Part shown: one piece after another, positions 15,433 through 23,806 of the stretch | Layout of the letters: every line of letters begins with the position of its first letter | Position numbering within the stretch: position 1 is the stretch's first letter | Assembly: GCF_016918855.1 (NCBI RefSeq) | Contig: NZ_JADKYB010000013.1 | Coordinates: forward strand, 1-64,000 | Length of the DNA stretch: 64,000 bases | Direction: 5' to 3' | Source: Actinacidiphila acididurans | GTDB lineage: Bacteria > Actinomycetota > Actinomycetes > Streptomycetales > Streptomycetaceae | Made by a program: the position numbers and the translations under genes | Notes under the pieces: model-generated | What the model saw: only the letters and a program-made list of their open reading frames with translations | The model's database searches: none | What the model was told of the DNA's origin: nothing

Positions 15433-16973
15433 GCCTGCTCCTCCTGATGCTGCTGGGTACGGGACTGCTGCGCGTCGGGCTGCTGCTGGTCGGACTGCTG
15501 CGCGCCCGGCTGCTGCCGCCCGTCGCCGGACTGCTGATCCGGCTCGGGGCGTGGCTGGGTGAGCGGCAGGCGGACCAGGAACCGGGTGTCGCCGGGCACG
15601 GACTCGGCCTGCAGGTCGCCGTGGTGCTTGTTGACCACGATCCGCCAGGAGATGTCCAGGCCGAGCCCGGTGCCCTGGCCCACCGGCTTGGTGGTGAAGA
15701 ACGGCTCGAAGATCCGGTCCCGGATCTCCGGGGCGATGCCCGGCCCGGTGTCGCGGAACTCGATGACCGCCTGTTCGTGGTCGCGGAAGGTCCGTACGGT
15801 GAGCGTGCCGGTGCCCTCCATGGCGGCGACCGCGTTGTCGATCAGGTTCGTCCAGACCTGGTTGAGCTCGCCGGGGTAGGCGGGCAGCCGCGGCAGTTCG
15901 CGGTCGAAGTCCTTGACCACCCGCACGTTGGCGCCCAGCTTGCCGCTGAGCATGTGCAGGGTGCTCTCCAGCAGCTCGTGCACGTCCACCACCTGGTACG
16001 GCGCCCGGTCCAGGTGGGAGTACTGCCGGGCCGCGCCGACCAGGCCGTCGATGCGGTTGACCGAGTCCTCGATCTCGTTCATCAGCAGCTCGGTCTCGAC
16101 CGTGTAGTTCAGCCAGCGCACCGCGCCGTCCAGCGTGCGGGCGCCCGCGGTGGCCTCGACCTCCTCCAGCCAGCCGGTGTCCAGGCCGGCCTGCACGAAG
16201 GTCGGTGCCAGGTCCCAGCCGGCGGCGATCCCGCGCTCCTCCAGCCAGTCGGCGACCTCGTCCTCGCGGTCGGAGGTCTCCAGCGGGCTGAGGTGCTCGG
16301 CGCCGCAGGTCTTCTCCACCGCCTTCTCCTGGAGCTTGATCAGGGCCTCCAGGGTGGCCCGGTCGAAGGGGTCGGAGGCGGCGATCAGGCCGAGCTTGTG
16401 CCGCATGCCCGCCACCCGTTCGCGCAGCGTGGCGGTGGCCCGCAGCGCTGCCGCCGCCGGGTTGCCGAGTTCGTGGGTGAGCCCGGCGGACAGCGAGCCG
16501 AGCGCCAGCAGGCGTTCGCGCTGGCCGATGGCCTGCTTGGTGGACCGGCTGCCGAAGAACAGGCCCTCCAGCAGGTGGACCGGCATCGGGAACCATTCGC
16601 TCATCAGCTCGGCGAAGTGCTCGGCGGACAGCACGAAGAAGCGGGACGGCTCGGTGACGCGCAGCGTGTTGTTGTAGATCTGCGGCACCCGGTCGCCGAG
16701 ATACGCCTGGAAGGCGCCGGCGTACACCCCGCGCTGGGAGGTCCGGTTGACCTCCACGTCGTCCGCGCCGACCCGGCGGGAGAGCACCAAAGAGCCGTCC
16801 AGCAGGACGTAGAAGCAGGTGGCGGGCTCGCCCTCGTGGTAGACGACGCCGGGCTCGGTGATCTCCACGCGGCCCTTGTCGCACAGCCACTGGAGCTGGT
16901 CGGGGGCGAGTTTTTCGAACAGGAACAGGGTGCGCAGCTCCTCGACGCTGCACACGATCCGGCTGACGGTCAT
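15429..16973 (-). CDS. Cyclic-nucleotide-binding-domain sensor histidine kinase
   Basis: A 514-residue soluble kinase. Residues about 10-125 are a CRP/FNR-like sensory beta-roll (VVYHEGEPATCFYVLLDGSL, QRGVYAGAF). The phosphoacceptor is in GLTHELGNP (His167), followed by about 170 helical residues and an HATPase domain with an N box (TNLIDNAVAAM), DTGPGI, FEPFFTTK and GQGTGLGLD. The C-terminus is Gln-rich and low in complexity. Its start overlaps the stop of the receiver/TrxR fusion and its stop overlaps the UBP finger start, so all three genes are coupled. No transmembrane helix is seen, so it senses an intracellular signal. Confidence 0.9.
   Translation of the reverse strand: MTVSRIVCSVEELRTLFLFEKLAPDQLQWLCDKGRVEITEPGVVYHEGEPATCFYVLLDGSLVLSRRVGADDVEVNRTSQRGVYAGAFQAYLGDRVPQIYNNTLRVTEPSRFFVLSAEHFAELMSEWFPMPVHLLEGLFFGSRSTKQAIGQRERLLALGSLSAGLTHELGNPAAAALRATATLRERVAGMRHKLGLIAASDPFDRATLEALIKLQEKAVEKTCGAEHLSPLETSDREDEVADWLEERGIAAGWDLAPTFVQAGLDTGWLEEVEATAGARTLDGAVRWLNYTVETELLMNEIEDSVNRIDGLVGAARQYSHLDRAPYQVVDVHELLESTLHMLSGKLGANVRVVKDFDRELPRLPAYPGELNQVWTNLIDNAVAAMEGTGTLTVRTFRDHEQAVIEFRDTGPGIAPEIRDRIFEPFFTTKPVGQGTGLGLDISWRIVVNKHHGDLQAESVPGDTRFLVRLPLTQPRPEPDQQSGDGRQQPGAQQSDQQQPDAQQSRTQQHQEEQA
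15435..15545. repeat. CAG/CTG-rich microsatellite-like tract coding for Gln-rich tail
   Basis: An irregular run of CTGCTG-type units on the plus strand, read as Gln-rich sequence (QQSGDG, QQPGAQQ, SDQQQ) at the C-terminus of the histidine kinase. It is a low-complexity tract prone to length variation and probably encodes a disordered tail. Confidence 0.55.
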
Positions 16974-18652
16974 AGCCGCTCCAGGTAACGGTGGACGAGC
17001 ATCACGGCCATGGCGCCCTCGCCGACCGCGGAGGCGACCCGTTTGGCCGACTCGGCGCGGGCGTCCCCGGCCACGAACACCCCGGGGACGTTGGTCTCCA
17101 GGTGGTAGGGCGCCCGGTCCAGCGGCCAGCCGGCCGGACGTTCCCCGGCGACGGCCAGGTCCGGCCCGGCCACCACGAAGCCCAGGTCGTCGCGCTGCAC
17201 CACACCGTCCAGCCAGTCGGTGCGGGGCGCGGCGCCGATGAACACGAACAGGAACTGCGCGTCCACCGTCTCGGTCTCGCCGGACTTGGTGTCGCGCAGG
17301 GTGATCCCCTCCAGCTGGCGGGTGCCGTGCGCGGCGGCCACCTCGGTACGGGTGCGCACCCTGATCTGCGGGGTCTCCTCTATCTGCTGGATCAGGTAGT
17401 GCGACATGGAGGCGGTCAGCGACTCGCCGCGCACCAGCAAAGTCACCGACCGGGCGCCGCGGGCCAGGTAGACCGCGGCCTGCCCGGCGGAGTTGGCGCC
17501 GCCGACGACGTAGACGTCCTGGTCCTTGCAGCCGGCCGCCTCGGTGAGCGCGGAGCCGTAGAAGACGCCCCGGCCGGTCAGCTCGTCCACGCCGGCCGCG
17601 TCGAGCTGCCGGTAGGAGACGCCGGTGGCCAGGATGACGGTGTGCGCGGCGACCGAGGTGCCGTCGCCGAGCAGGACGGTCCGCGAGGAGCCGCTGATCT
17701 CCAGGCCGGTGACCTCGCAGGCGGTCAGGATCTCGGCGCCGAACCGGGTGGCCTGGCGGTGCGCCCGGTCGGTGAGCTGGCCGCCGGAGACGCCGTCGGG
17801 GAAGCCGAGGTAGTTCTCGATCCGGGAGCTCTGACCGGCCTGGCCGCCGGTGGCCGTGCGCTCCACCAGGACCGTGCGCAGGCCCTCGGAGGCGCCGTAG
17901 ACGGCCGCGCCGAGGCCCGCCGGGCCGCCGCCGATCACGATCAGGTCGTAGAAGCGGGCGCTGGGCGTGGTGGCCAGGCCCACGCTCGCGGCCAGGTCCG
18001 GGTCCGTCGGCTCGACCAGGGCCCGGCCGTCCGGGGTGATCACCACCGGCAGGGACGTGCCGTCGGTCTCGGCGGCGGTCAGCAGGGCCTGGCCCTCGGG
18101 TTCGTCGCTGGAGTACCAGCGGTAGGGGACCTGGTTGCGGGCCAGGAACTCGCGGACCCCGGAGGAGCGGGCCGACCAGCGGTGCCCGACGACCTTGGTC
18201 TCCTTCACCGGCCGGTGGTCCTCGGTGCGCCAGGCGGCGAGCAGGTCGTCCACCACCGGGTACAGCTTCTCCTCCGGCGGGTCCCAGGGCTTGAGCAGAT
18301 AGTGGTCGAGGTCCACCACGTTGATGGCGTCGATGGCGGCGCCGGTGTCCGCGTACGCGGTCAGCAGCACCCGCCGGGCGCCGGGGTAGACGTCCATGGC
18401 CTGTTCGAGGAATTCGATGCCGTTCATCTCCGGCATCCGGTAGTCGGCGAGGATCACCGCCACCGAGTCGCCGCGCAGCCGCAGGTCGCGCAGCGCCTCG
18501 AGCGCCGACTCGCCGGAGTCGGCGCGCACGATCCGGTGCGACTCGCCGTAACGGCGCCGCAGGTCCCGGGCGACCGCACGGGACACCGCGGGGTCGTCGT
18601 CGACGGTCACGATCACGGTACGCGCCGCGCCGCCGGTCTGTGTCGCCGGCAT
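16970..18652 (-). CDS. Response-regulator receiver fused to thioredoxin reductase-like flavoprotein
   Basis: A 560-residue fusion. Residues about 12-125 form a receiver domain with acidic cluster VDDDP, phosphoacceptor Asp70 (ILADYRMPEMNG) and LLTAYAD. Residues about 150-220 look like a glutaredoxin-fold spacer, but its CxxC site is replaced by SARSSG. The rest is a thioredoxin reductase-like FAD/NAD(P)H protein (VIGGGPAGLGAAVYG, ENYLGFPDG, VVGGANSAGQAAVYLA, GVFVAGDAR). The CxxC usually before the NAD motif is replaced by YGSALTEAAGC, leaving one Cys. So it may transfer electrons to something other than thioredoxin. It is the first gene of the operon with the kinase and UBP finger. Confidence 0.9.
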   Translation of the reverse strand: MPATQTGGAARTVIVTVDDDPAVSRAVARDLRRRYGESHRIVRADSGESALEALRDLRLRGDSVAVILADYRMPEMNGIEFLEQAMDVYPGARRVLLTAYADTGAAIDAINVVDLDHYLLKPWDPPEEKLYPVVDDLLAAWRTEDHRPVKETKVVGHRWSARSSGVREFLARNQVPYRWYSSDEPEGQALLTAAETDGTSLPVVITPDGRALVEPTDPDLAASVGLATTPSARFYDLIVIGGGPAGLGAAVYGASEGLRTVLVERTATGGQAGQSSRIENYLGFPDGVSGGQLTDRAHRQATRFGAEILTACEVTGLEISGSSRTVLLGDGTSVAAHTVILATGVSYRQLDAAGVDELTGRGVFYGSALTEAAGCKDQDVYVVGGANSAGQAAVYLARGARSVTLLVRGESLTASMSHYLIQQIEETPQIRVRTRTEVAAAHGTRQLEGITLRDTKSGETETVDAQFLFVFIGAAPRTDWLDGVVQRDDLGFVVAGPDLAVAGERPAGWPLDRAPYHLETNVPGVFVAGDARAESAKRVASAVGEGAMAVMLVHRYLERL

Positions 18653-18959
18653 GCTGCCCCCATCCGTACGGCCGGCCGGACGGGCCCGTACCCGCCGATC
18701 CCGGCGCGCCGCCGCCACGCTGTCCGGCGTGCCGTACTCCTCGCTTCTGCATTGCTGCCCTCGGCCGCTCTCGCCGCCGCTGCACAGGTCGCCGATCAAC
18801 GGCAGTCCCATCGTATGCATGGCGTCGGCGCACCGCAGGCCCGCTTTCTCGATGGGCGGACACGCCGGCGCGGGCAGGGTGCGGGTCGCCCGCGGATCGC
18901 CGGTGAGGGCGGGGCGCATATGGCGATGGCACTGCGTTCCCCGGCGGGGCGGGGCCGGG
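18653..18959. other. Gene-free intergenic region between RR-TrxR operon and TetR
   Basis: 307 bp between two genes on the minus strand. It must contain the promoter for the RR-TrxR/kinase/UBP operon. I see no convincing coding frame, no clear hairpin terminator and no strong palindrome. Confidence 0.5.
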
Positions 18960-19670
18960 TCAGTCCCGGGCGGGGCCGGGACGGTCCTGGTCGGGGGCCC
19001 GCAGGGCGGTCTCGACCCGCTGGACGACCTGCCACAGCGGGGTGTCGGCACGGGTGATCAGCACCACCGTGTCCTCCGGGTCGCGCCAGGTGCGGCGGAC
19101 CAGGTCCAGGGCCGGGTCGACGCTGGCCGCCACCTCGCCGCTGCCGCCGGAGCGCAGCCAGGAGCGCAGCCCGTAGTTGTGCGCGGCCACCACGCCGGCG
19201 GCGACCGCGTGCGCCCGGGCGCCGCCGTCGGGCAGCGCGGCGAAGCGGCGCTCGAGATAACCGGCCAGCGCCCGCTCGTACCGCCACACCACCGAGATCT
19301 CGTACGCCTTCAGCGCCGGCACCTTGCGGGTCAGGGCGTAGCGGCGCACGGAGAAGGCGGGGTTCTCGGCGTACATGCGCATCACGACCCGGGCGGCGCC
19401 GCAGGCGACGGTGACCGCGTCCTGCCCGGGGTGGTCCTGGTCCAGGTAGCCGACCATGTCGGCCAGGGCCCGTTCGTGGTCGGGGAAGACCACGTCCTCC
19501 TTGCTCGGGAAATAGCGGAAGAAGGAGCGCCGTCCGACGCCGGCCAGCCGGACGATGTCGTCGATGGTGGTGTTCTCGTAGCCGTGCTCGGTGAACAGGT
19601 CGAACGCGGCGGCGACCAGCAGATCGCGCATGGGCGGCCGCTCGGCGCCGGGGTCCTTGGTCTGGCTCAT
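18960..19670 (-). CDS. TetR-family regulator of the acyl-CoA dehydrogenase gene
   Basis: A 236-residue regulator with a strong TetR HTH (FDLFTEHGYENTTIDDIVRL, then GVGRRSFFRYFPSKED, about 23-62) and a C-terminal domain of the type found in fatty-acid and branched-chain catabolism regulators. ATG 19670 fits the usual short N-terminus. It diverges from an acyl-CoA dehydrogenase; a perfect 19-bp palindrome lies in the shared promoter at 19721-19739. It very probably represses that gene and itself in response to an acyl-CoA or related ligand, which is inference. Confidence 0.88.
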   Translation of the reverse strand: MSQTKDPGAERPPMRDLLVAAAFDLFTEHGYENTTIDDIVRLAGVGRRSFFRYFPSKEDVVFPDHERALADMVGYLDQDHPGQDAVTVACGAARVVMRMYAENPAFSVRRYALTRKVPALKAYEISVVWRYERALAGYLERRFAALPDGGARAHAVAAGVVAAHNYGLRSWLRSGGSGEVAASVDPALDLVRRTWRDPEDTVVLITRADTPLWQVVQRVETALRAPDQDRPGPARD

Positions 19671-19714
19671 CGCCCCATTAGACCGCAGGTCCTCCGGCGG
19701 TGGCACTCGGTGTG

Positions 19715-19739
19715 CATAATGAGGGTACTGAGTACCCTC
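19715..19739 (+). promoter_or_regulatory. CATAAT promoter element and perfect 19-bp palindromic operator
   Basis: GAGGGTACTGAGTACCCTC (19721-19739) is a perfect palindrome with one central base, lying 13 nt before the acyl-CoA dehydrogenase start. CATAAT immediately upstream (19715-19720) resembles a -10 box, so a bound regulator would cover the transcription start. The adjacent divergent TetR is the obvious binder. Confidence 0.7.
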
Positions 19740-19752
19740 TAAAGGAGTCGGC

Positions 19753-20904
19753 ATGGCTGCGGAGTTCGACTTTTTCCGGACGTCGGAGGAGCACGAGATG
19801 CTCCGGGATGCGGTGCGGTCGCTGGCGGAGGCGAAGATCGCGCCGTACGCGGCGGAGGTCGACGAGGCCGGCCGGTTCCCGGCCGAGGCCCGCGAGGCGC
19901 TGGAGGCCAACGATCTGCACGCCGTGCACGTACCCGAGACGTACGGCGGCTCGGGCGCGGACGCGCTGTCGACCGTGATCGTGATCGAGGAGATCGCCCG
20001 GGTGTGCGCGTCCTCCTCACTGATCCCCGCGGTCAACAAGCTCGGCTCGCTGCCGGTGCAGCTGGCCGGCTCCGAGGAGCTCAAGACCCGGTACCTGGGC
20101 GCGCTGGCCCGCGGCGAGGGGATGTTCTCCTACTGCCTGTCCGAGCCGGACGCCGGTTCGGACGCGGTGAGCATGAAGACCCGTGCGGTCCGCGACGGCG
20201 ACTCCTGGGTGCTCAACGGGGTCAAGCGCTGGATCACCAATGCCGGCGTGTCGCAGTTCTACACGGTCATGGCGGTCACCGACCCGGACAAGCGCAGCCG
20301 CGGCATCTCGGCGTTCGTGGTGGAGAAGGACGACGAGGGCCTGTCGTTCGGGGCGCCGGAGAAGAAGCTGGGCATCAAGGGCTCGCCCACCCGGGAGGTG
20401 TACTTCGACAACGTCCGGATCCCCGCCGACCGGATGATCGGCGAGGAGGGCACCGGGTTCGCCACGGCGATGCGCACCCTGGACCACACCCGGGTCACCA
20501 TCGCGGCCCAGGCGCTGGGCATCGCCCAGGGCGCCCTGGACTACGCCAAGGGGTACGTCAAGGAGCGCAAGCAGTTCGGCAAGGCGATCGCCGACTTCCA
20601 GGGCATCCAGTTCATGCTGGCCGACATGGCGATGAAGCTGGAGGCGGCCCGCCAGCTCACCTACGCGGCCGCGGCCCGCTCCGAGCGCGCGGACTCCGAC
20701 CTGACCTTCTTCGGGGCCGCGGCCAAGTGCTACGCCTCCGACGCGGCCATGGAGATCACCACCGACGCGGTGCAGCTCCTGGGCGGTTACGGCTACACCC
20801 GTGACTACCCGCTGGAGCGGATGATGCGCGACGCGAAGATCACCCAGATCTACGAGGGCACCAACCAGATCCAGCGCGTCGTGATGGCCCGCAACCTGCC
20901 CTGA
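19753..20904 (+). CDS. Acyl-CoA dehydrogenase (AcdH/short-branched-chain type)
   Basis: A 383-residue flavoenzyme catalysing alpha,beta-dehydrogenation of acyl-CoA. N-terminal helical, central beta and C-terminal helical domains are complete. Signatures are CLSEPDAGSDAV (FAD/substrate loop), KRWITNAGVS, QLLGGYGYTRDYPLERMMRD and the catalytic base Glu368 in IYEGTNQIQR. It resembles the Streptomyces AcdH group that acts on short straight and branched acyl-CoAs, including those from valine and isoleucine; the exact substrate cannot be fixed by sight. AAAGGAG lies just upstream of ATG 19753. It is a single gene under a palindromic operator. Confidence 0.94.
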   Translation: MAAEFDFFRTSEEHEMLRDAVRSLAEAKIAPYAAEVDEAGRFPAEAREALEANDLHAVHVPETYGGSGADALSTVIVIEEIARVCASSSLIPAVNKLGSLPVQLAGSEELKTRYLGALARGEGMFSYCLSEPDAGSDAVSMKTRAVRDGDSWVLNGVKRWITNAGVSQFYTVMAVTDPDKRSRGISAFVVEKDDEGLSFGAPEKKLGIKGSPTREVYFDNVRIPADRMIGEEGTGFATAMRTLDHTRVTIAAQALGIAQGALDYAKGYVKERKQFGKAIADFQGIQFMLADMAMKLEAARQLTYAAAARSERADSDLTFFGAAAKCYASDAAMEITTDAVQLLGGYGYTRDYPLERMMRDAKITQIYEGTNQIQRVVMARNLP

Positions 20905-20931
20905 CCGTCCGGTTGTCGGGTCCCTCGCCCC

Positions 20932-21393
20932 TCAGGGCCGCGCCGAGACGTTCGCGGTCAGCCGGCGCAGCAGTTCGCGCAGCCGCGCGGTGTCCTCGGT
21001 GGACAGGTCCATCGCCGCGCCGATGGCCGGTGGTACGGCGGCCGCGCGCTCGCGCAGGGCGCTGCCCTGGGGGGTGAGGGTGACCTCGACCGAGCGCTCG
21101 TCGTCGGGGCGGCGCTCCCGGCGGACCAGGCCGTTCGCCTCCAGGCGCTTCACCAGCGGGGTGAGGGTGCCGTAGTCGAGCTGGAGGGCGGCGCCGAGTT
21201 CCTTGACGGAGACCGCCTCGTGCTCCCAGAGCACCAGCATCACCAGATACTGCGGATAGGTGAGTTCCAGGGCGTCGAGCAGCGGTCGGTAGCGCGCGGT
21301 CACCGCGCGCGAGGCGGCGTAGAGCTCGAAGCAGAGCTGGTCGTCGAGCAGCAGGGTGACGGTCCGGCTGTCCGGCTCGCTCGGTGTGCTCAT
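20932..21393 (-). CDS. MarR-family regulator, OhrR-like
   Basis: A 153-residue MarR-family protein. The N-terminal DDQLCFELYAASRAVT followed by YRPLLDALELTYPQYLVMLVLWE is typical of OhrR, where the Cys in LCF is oxidised by organic hydroperoxides and releases DNA. The winged helix follows (VSVKELGAALQLDYGTLTPLVKRL, then RRERRPDDERSVEVTLT). Start ATG 21393 matches the family N-terminus. No ohr peroxidase gene adjoins, which is unusual; the palindrome at 21474-21493 is its probable own operator. Regulation of a distant ohr is possible. Confidence 0.85.
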   Translation of the reverse strand: MSTPSEPDSRTVTLLLDDQLCFELYAASRAVTARYRPLLDALELTYPQYLVMLVLWEHEAVSVKELGAALQLDYGTLTPLVKRLEANGLVRRERRPDDERSVEVTLTPQGSALRERAAAVPPAIGAAMDLSTEDTARLRELLRRLTANVSARP

Positions 21394-21473
21394 CCCGTTT
21401 CTCCCTTCGTACGCCCCGATCGCAGATCCGTTCAGGGTAACGCTTTCCGGGTGCCCGAGGCGAAAGCCCGCGA

Positions 21474-21493
21474 TTGACTCGTGCACGATGCAA
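21474..21493. promoter_or_regulatory. Palindrome upstream of the OhrR-like gene
   Basis: TTGACTCGTGCACGATGCAA is a dyad symmetric at 8 of 10 positions, 80 bp upstream of the OhrR-like start. It contains the perfect core TCGTGCACGA. It lies between the two MarR genes, so either could bind; autoregulation by the OhrR-like protein is favoured by orientation. Confidence 0.45.
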
Positions 21494-21553
21494 CTATCCC
21501 GCGGGGGTGGGCGTCTGTCCGCAGGGGTGGGGCGTCGCGGGAACGCGCGGCGG

Positions 21554-22048
21554 TCAGTCGGCCGCCCGGGGCCAGGGGCGGTCCTCCAGCGCCTCGATCG
21601 CCTCGTTGAACCGGATCAGCGCGCGGGAGAAGTCCGCCACCTCTTCCGGGGTCCAGTCGGCGAGCAGGCCGTGCAGGCCGGTGGTGACCCAGGCGCGGTA
21701 GGCCTGCATCCGCCGTTCCCCCTCCTGGGTGATGCGCAGCTTACGGGCCATTCCCCCGTTCGGGTCAGGAATGCGCTCGGCGAGACCGGACCGGAGCATC
21801 GCTGCCGTCTGCCGGTTGACGGTGGAGGTGTCCAGGCCGAAGGCGTCCGCCAACTGGCCGATGGACAGCGGCCCGTCCAGCTCGATCCGGCTGAGCAGGA
21901 TGTACGCCGACCGCTCCAGCCGGGCATCGGGTTCGGGCTCGGCGCCGTACGGGCTGCGCAGCGCGCTGTGCCGGCCGAGCAGCATCAGCTCCCGCTCCAG
22001 GTCGGCGATGCCGGTCCGCCGGTCCCGCCGCTGCTCCGTCTCGCTCAT
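21554..22048 (-). CDS. MarR-family regulator of the adjacent MFS pump
   Basis: A 164-residue MarR protein with a clear winged helix: PLSIGQLADAFGLDTSTVNR, then GLAERIPDPNGGMARKLRIT. ATG 22048 is the natural start. The gene diverges from a DHA2-type efflux pump; the 157-bp intergenic region has an 11-bp perfect inverted repeat. It is most likely the local repressor of the pump, released by the pump's drug substrate, as in other MarR/MFS pairs. Confidence 0.85.
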   Translation of the reverse strand: MSETEQRRDRRTGIADLERELMLLGRHSALRSPYGAEPEPDARLERSAYILLSRIELDGPLSIGQLADAFGLDTSTVNRQTAAMLRSGLAERIPDPNGGMARKLRITQEGERRMQAYRAWVTTGLHGLLADWTPEEVADFSRALIRFNEAIEALEDRPWPRAAD

Positions 22049-22095
22049 CGGCTCCACCGTATCGCCCCTGCCTGGCACTCCCGGGACCTTGGATA

Positions 22096-22124
22096 TGCAC
22101 CATGCACATGATATGCATGGTGCA
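22096..22124. promoter_or_regulatory. 11-bp inverted repeat, candidate MarR operator
   Basis: TGCACCATGCA (22096-22106) and its exact reverse complement TGCATGGTGCA (22114-22124), separated by 7 nt. Each arm itself contains TGCA at both ends. It lies 48 bp from the MarR start and 81 bp from the MFS start, a good position for a shared operator. Confidence 0.6.
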
Positions 22125-22139
22125 CATCGCATCGCTGGC

Positions 22140-22177
22140 CCCTTGCCCTTGCCCTTGCCCTGCCCTGCCCTGCCCTG
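22140..22177 (+). repeat. CCCTTG/CCCTG short tandem repeat in MFS leader
   Basis: Three copies of CCCTTG (22140-22157) followed directly by four copies of CCCTG (22158-22177), in the untranslated region just before the MFS ribosome-binding site. Such tracts can change length by slippage; whether it affects expression is unknown. Confidence 0.8.
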
Positions 22178-22204
22178 AGTGCCCTCCCCCTTCTGGAGTC
22201 CACC

Positions 22205-23671
22205 GTGAGTACCGAGACACCCCCCGAGGCAGCCCTGCCGCGCACCGGCGCGGTCGTCGGCGTGCTGGCCGGCGCCGGGATCACGGTCTCGCTGATGCAG
22301 ACCCTGGTCGTCCCGCTGATCCCCGACCTGCCGCACCTGCTGCACACCAGCGCCGCGAACGCCTCCTGGGCGATCACCGCCACCCTGCTGGCCGGCGCGG
22401 TGGCCACCCCGGTCGCCGGACGGCTCGGTGACCTGTACGGCAAACGGCACGTCCTGGTGGCCAGCTCCCTGCTGCTGGTGCTCGGCTCCGTGGTGTGCGC
22501 GCTGACCAGCGCGCTGGGCCCGATGGTGGTCGGCCGGGCGCTCCAGGGCTTCGGCATGGGCGTCATCCCGCTCGGCATCAGCCTGATGCGCGACGTGCTG
22601 CCGCCGCGCAAGCTCGGCTCGGCGGTGGCGCTGATGAGCTCATCGCTCGGGGTCGGCGGCGCGCTCGGGCTGCCGCTGGCGGCGGTGATCGCCCAGCACG
22701 CCGACTGGCACGTGCTGTTCTGGGGCTCGGCCGGGGCGGGGCTGCTGGTGGCCGTCCTGCTGGTACTGCTGGTGCCCGCGCCGCGGCCCACCGCCACCGG
22801 GCGGTTCGACGCGGTGGGCGCACTGGGCCTGAGCGTGGGCCTGCTCTGCCTGCTGCTGCCGATCTCCAAGGGCGGCGACTGGGGTTGGGCCACCGGACGG
22901 ACGCTGGGGCTCTTCGGGGCATCCGCGGTCGTGCTGGTGGTGTGGGGGTGGTGGGAGCTGCGCGCCCCCGCGCCCCTGGTTGACCTGCGGACCACCGCCC
23001 GGCGCCAGGTGCTGATGACCAATCTGGCGTCCGTGGTCGTCGGATTCGCCATGTACGCCATGTCGCTGATCGCCCCGCAACTGCTGGAACTGTCCAGTGC
23101 CACCGGGTACGGCCTGGGCCAGTCCATGACGGCGGCGGGGGTGTGGCTGGTGCCGTCCGGCCTCGCCATGATGGCCGTCTCCCCGCTGGGCGCGCGGCTG
23201 TCGGCCGCCCGGGGCCCGCGGACGTCGCTGCTGGCCGGCTCCCTGGTGATCGCCGCCGGGTACGCGCTCGCGCTGCCGCTGATGGGCCATGCGTGGGGGG
23301 TGATGGTCTTCGCGGCCGTCATCAGCGCCGGCATCGGCTTCGCCTACGCGGCCATGCCGTCCCTCATCATGGGCGCCGTGCCGGTCGCCGAGACCGCGGC
23401 CGCCAACGGCCTGAACACCCTGATGCGCTCCATCGGCACCTCGTCCTCCAGCGCGGTGGTCGGGGTGGTGCTGTCTCACATGACCACCCGGGTCGGGCCG
23501 GCCACGATCCCCAGCGAGAACGCGTTCCGCACGGGCTTCGTCGTGGCCGGCGTCGGCGCCCTGGCGGCCGCGCTGGTGACCCTGGCGATACCCGGTCGGC
23601 GGACCCCGTCCGGGGGGCGCGTGACGGACCGTACCGGCGCGGGCGAAGCGGAGGCTACCCGCGCGCGCTGA
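22205..23671 (+). CDS. MFS transporter, DHA2 (14-helix) drug efflux family
   Basis: A 488-residue membrane protein with about 14 hydrophobic segments. The motif GRLGDLYGKRHVLV between helices 2 and 3 and the antiporter segment GVGGALGLPLAAVIAQH are those of DHA2 proton-coupled drug exporters. GTG 22205 follows GGAG at a good distance. The C-terminal tail is short and polar. It is controlled, by inference, by the divergent MarR through the inverted repeat at 22096-22124. Substrate unknown. Confidence 0.9.
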   Translation: MSTETPPEAALPRTGAVVGVLAGAGITVSLMQTLVVPLIPDLPHLLHTSAANASWAITATLLAGAVATPVAGRLGDLYGKRHVLVASSLLLVLGSVVCALTSALGPMVVGRALQGFGMGVIPLGISLMRDVLPPRKLGSAVALMSSSLGVGGALGLPLAAVIAQHADWHVLFWGSAGAGLLVAVLLVLLVPAPRPTATGRFDAVGALGLSVGLLCLLLPISKGGDWGWATGRTLGLFGASAVVLVVWGWWELRAPAPLVDLRTTARRQVLMTNLASVVVGFAMYAMSLIAPQLLELSSATGYGLGQSMTAAGVWLVPSGLAMMAVSPLGARLSAARGPRTSLLAGSLVIAAGYALALPLMGHAWGVMVFAAVISAGIGFAYAAMPSLIMGAVPVAETAAANGLNTLMRSIGTSSSSAVVGVVLSHMTTRVGPATIPSENAFRTGFVVAGVGALAAALVTLAIPGRRTPSGGRVTDRTGAGEAEATRAR

Positions 23672-23716
23672 CCGGGGGTTCGCGGATGCGCCGGCGTACC
23701 TCGTTCGTATGGCACG

Positions 23717-23746
23717 TTGTTCCGATCGGCATACCGTGGGTACTAG
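23717..23746 (+). promoter_or_regulatory. Putative promoter of dhaKLM
   Basis: TTGTTC (23717-23722) and TACTAG (23741-23746) are 18 bp apart, resembling -35 and -10 boxes of a housekeeping promoter, with dhaK starting 60 bp later. GTATG and CATAC half-sites at 23707-23711 and 23730-23734 form a small dyad over the -35 that could bind a regulator. Confidence 0.35.
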
Positions 23747-23806
23747 CGGATGGGCACTGCCACCGATGCATTCCGCCGCCGGGCCGCTTCGTACCAGGAG
23801 GAACCC

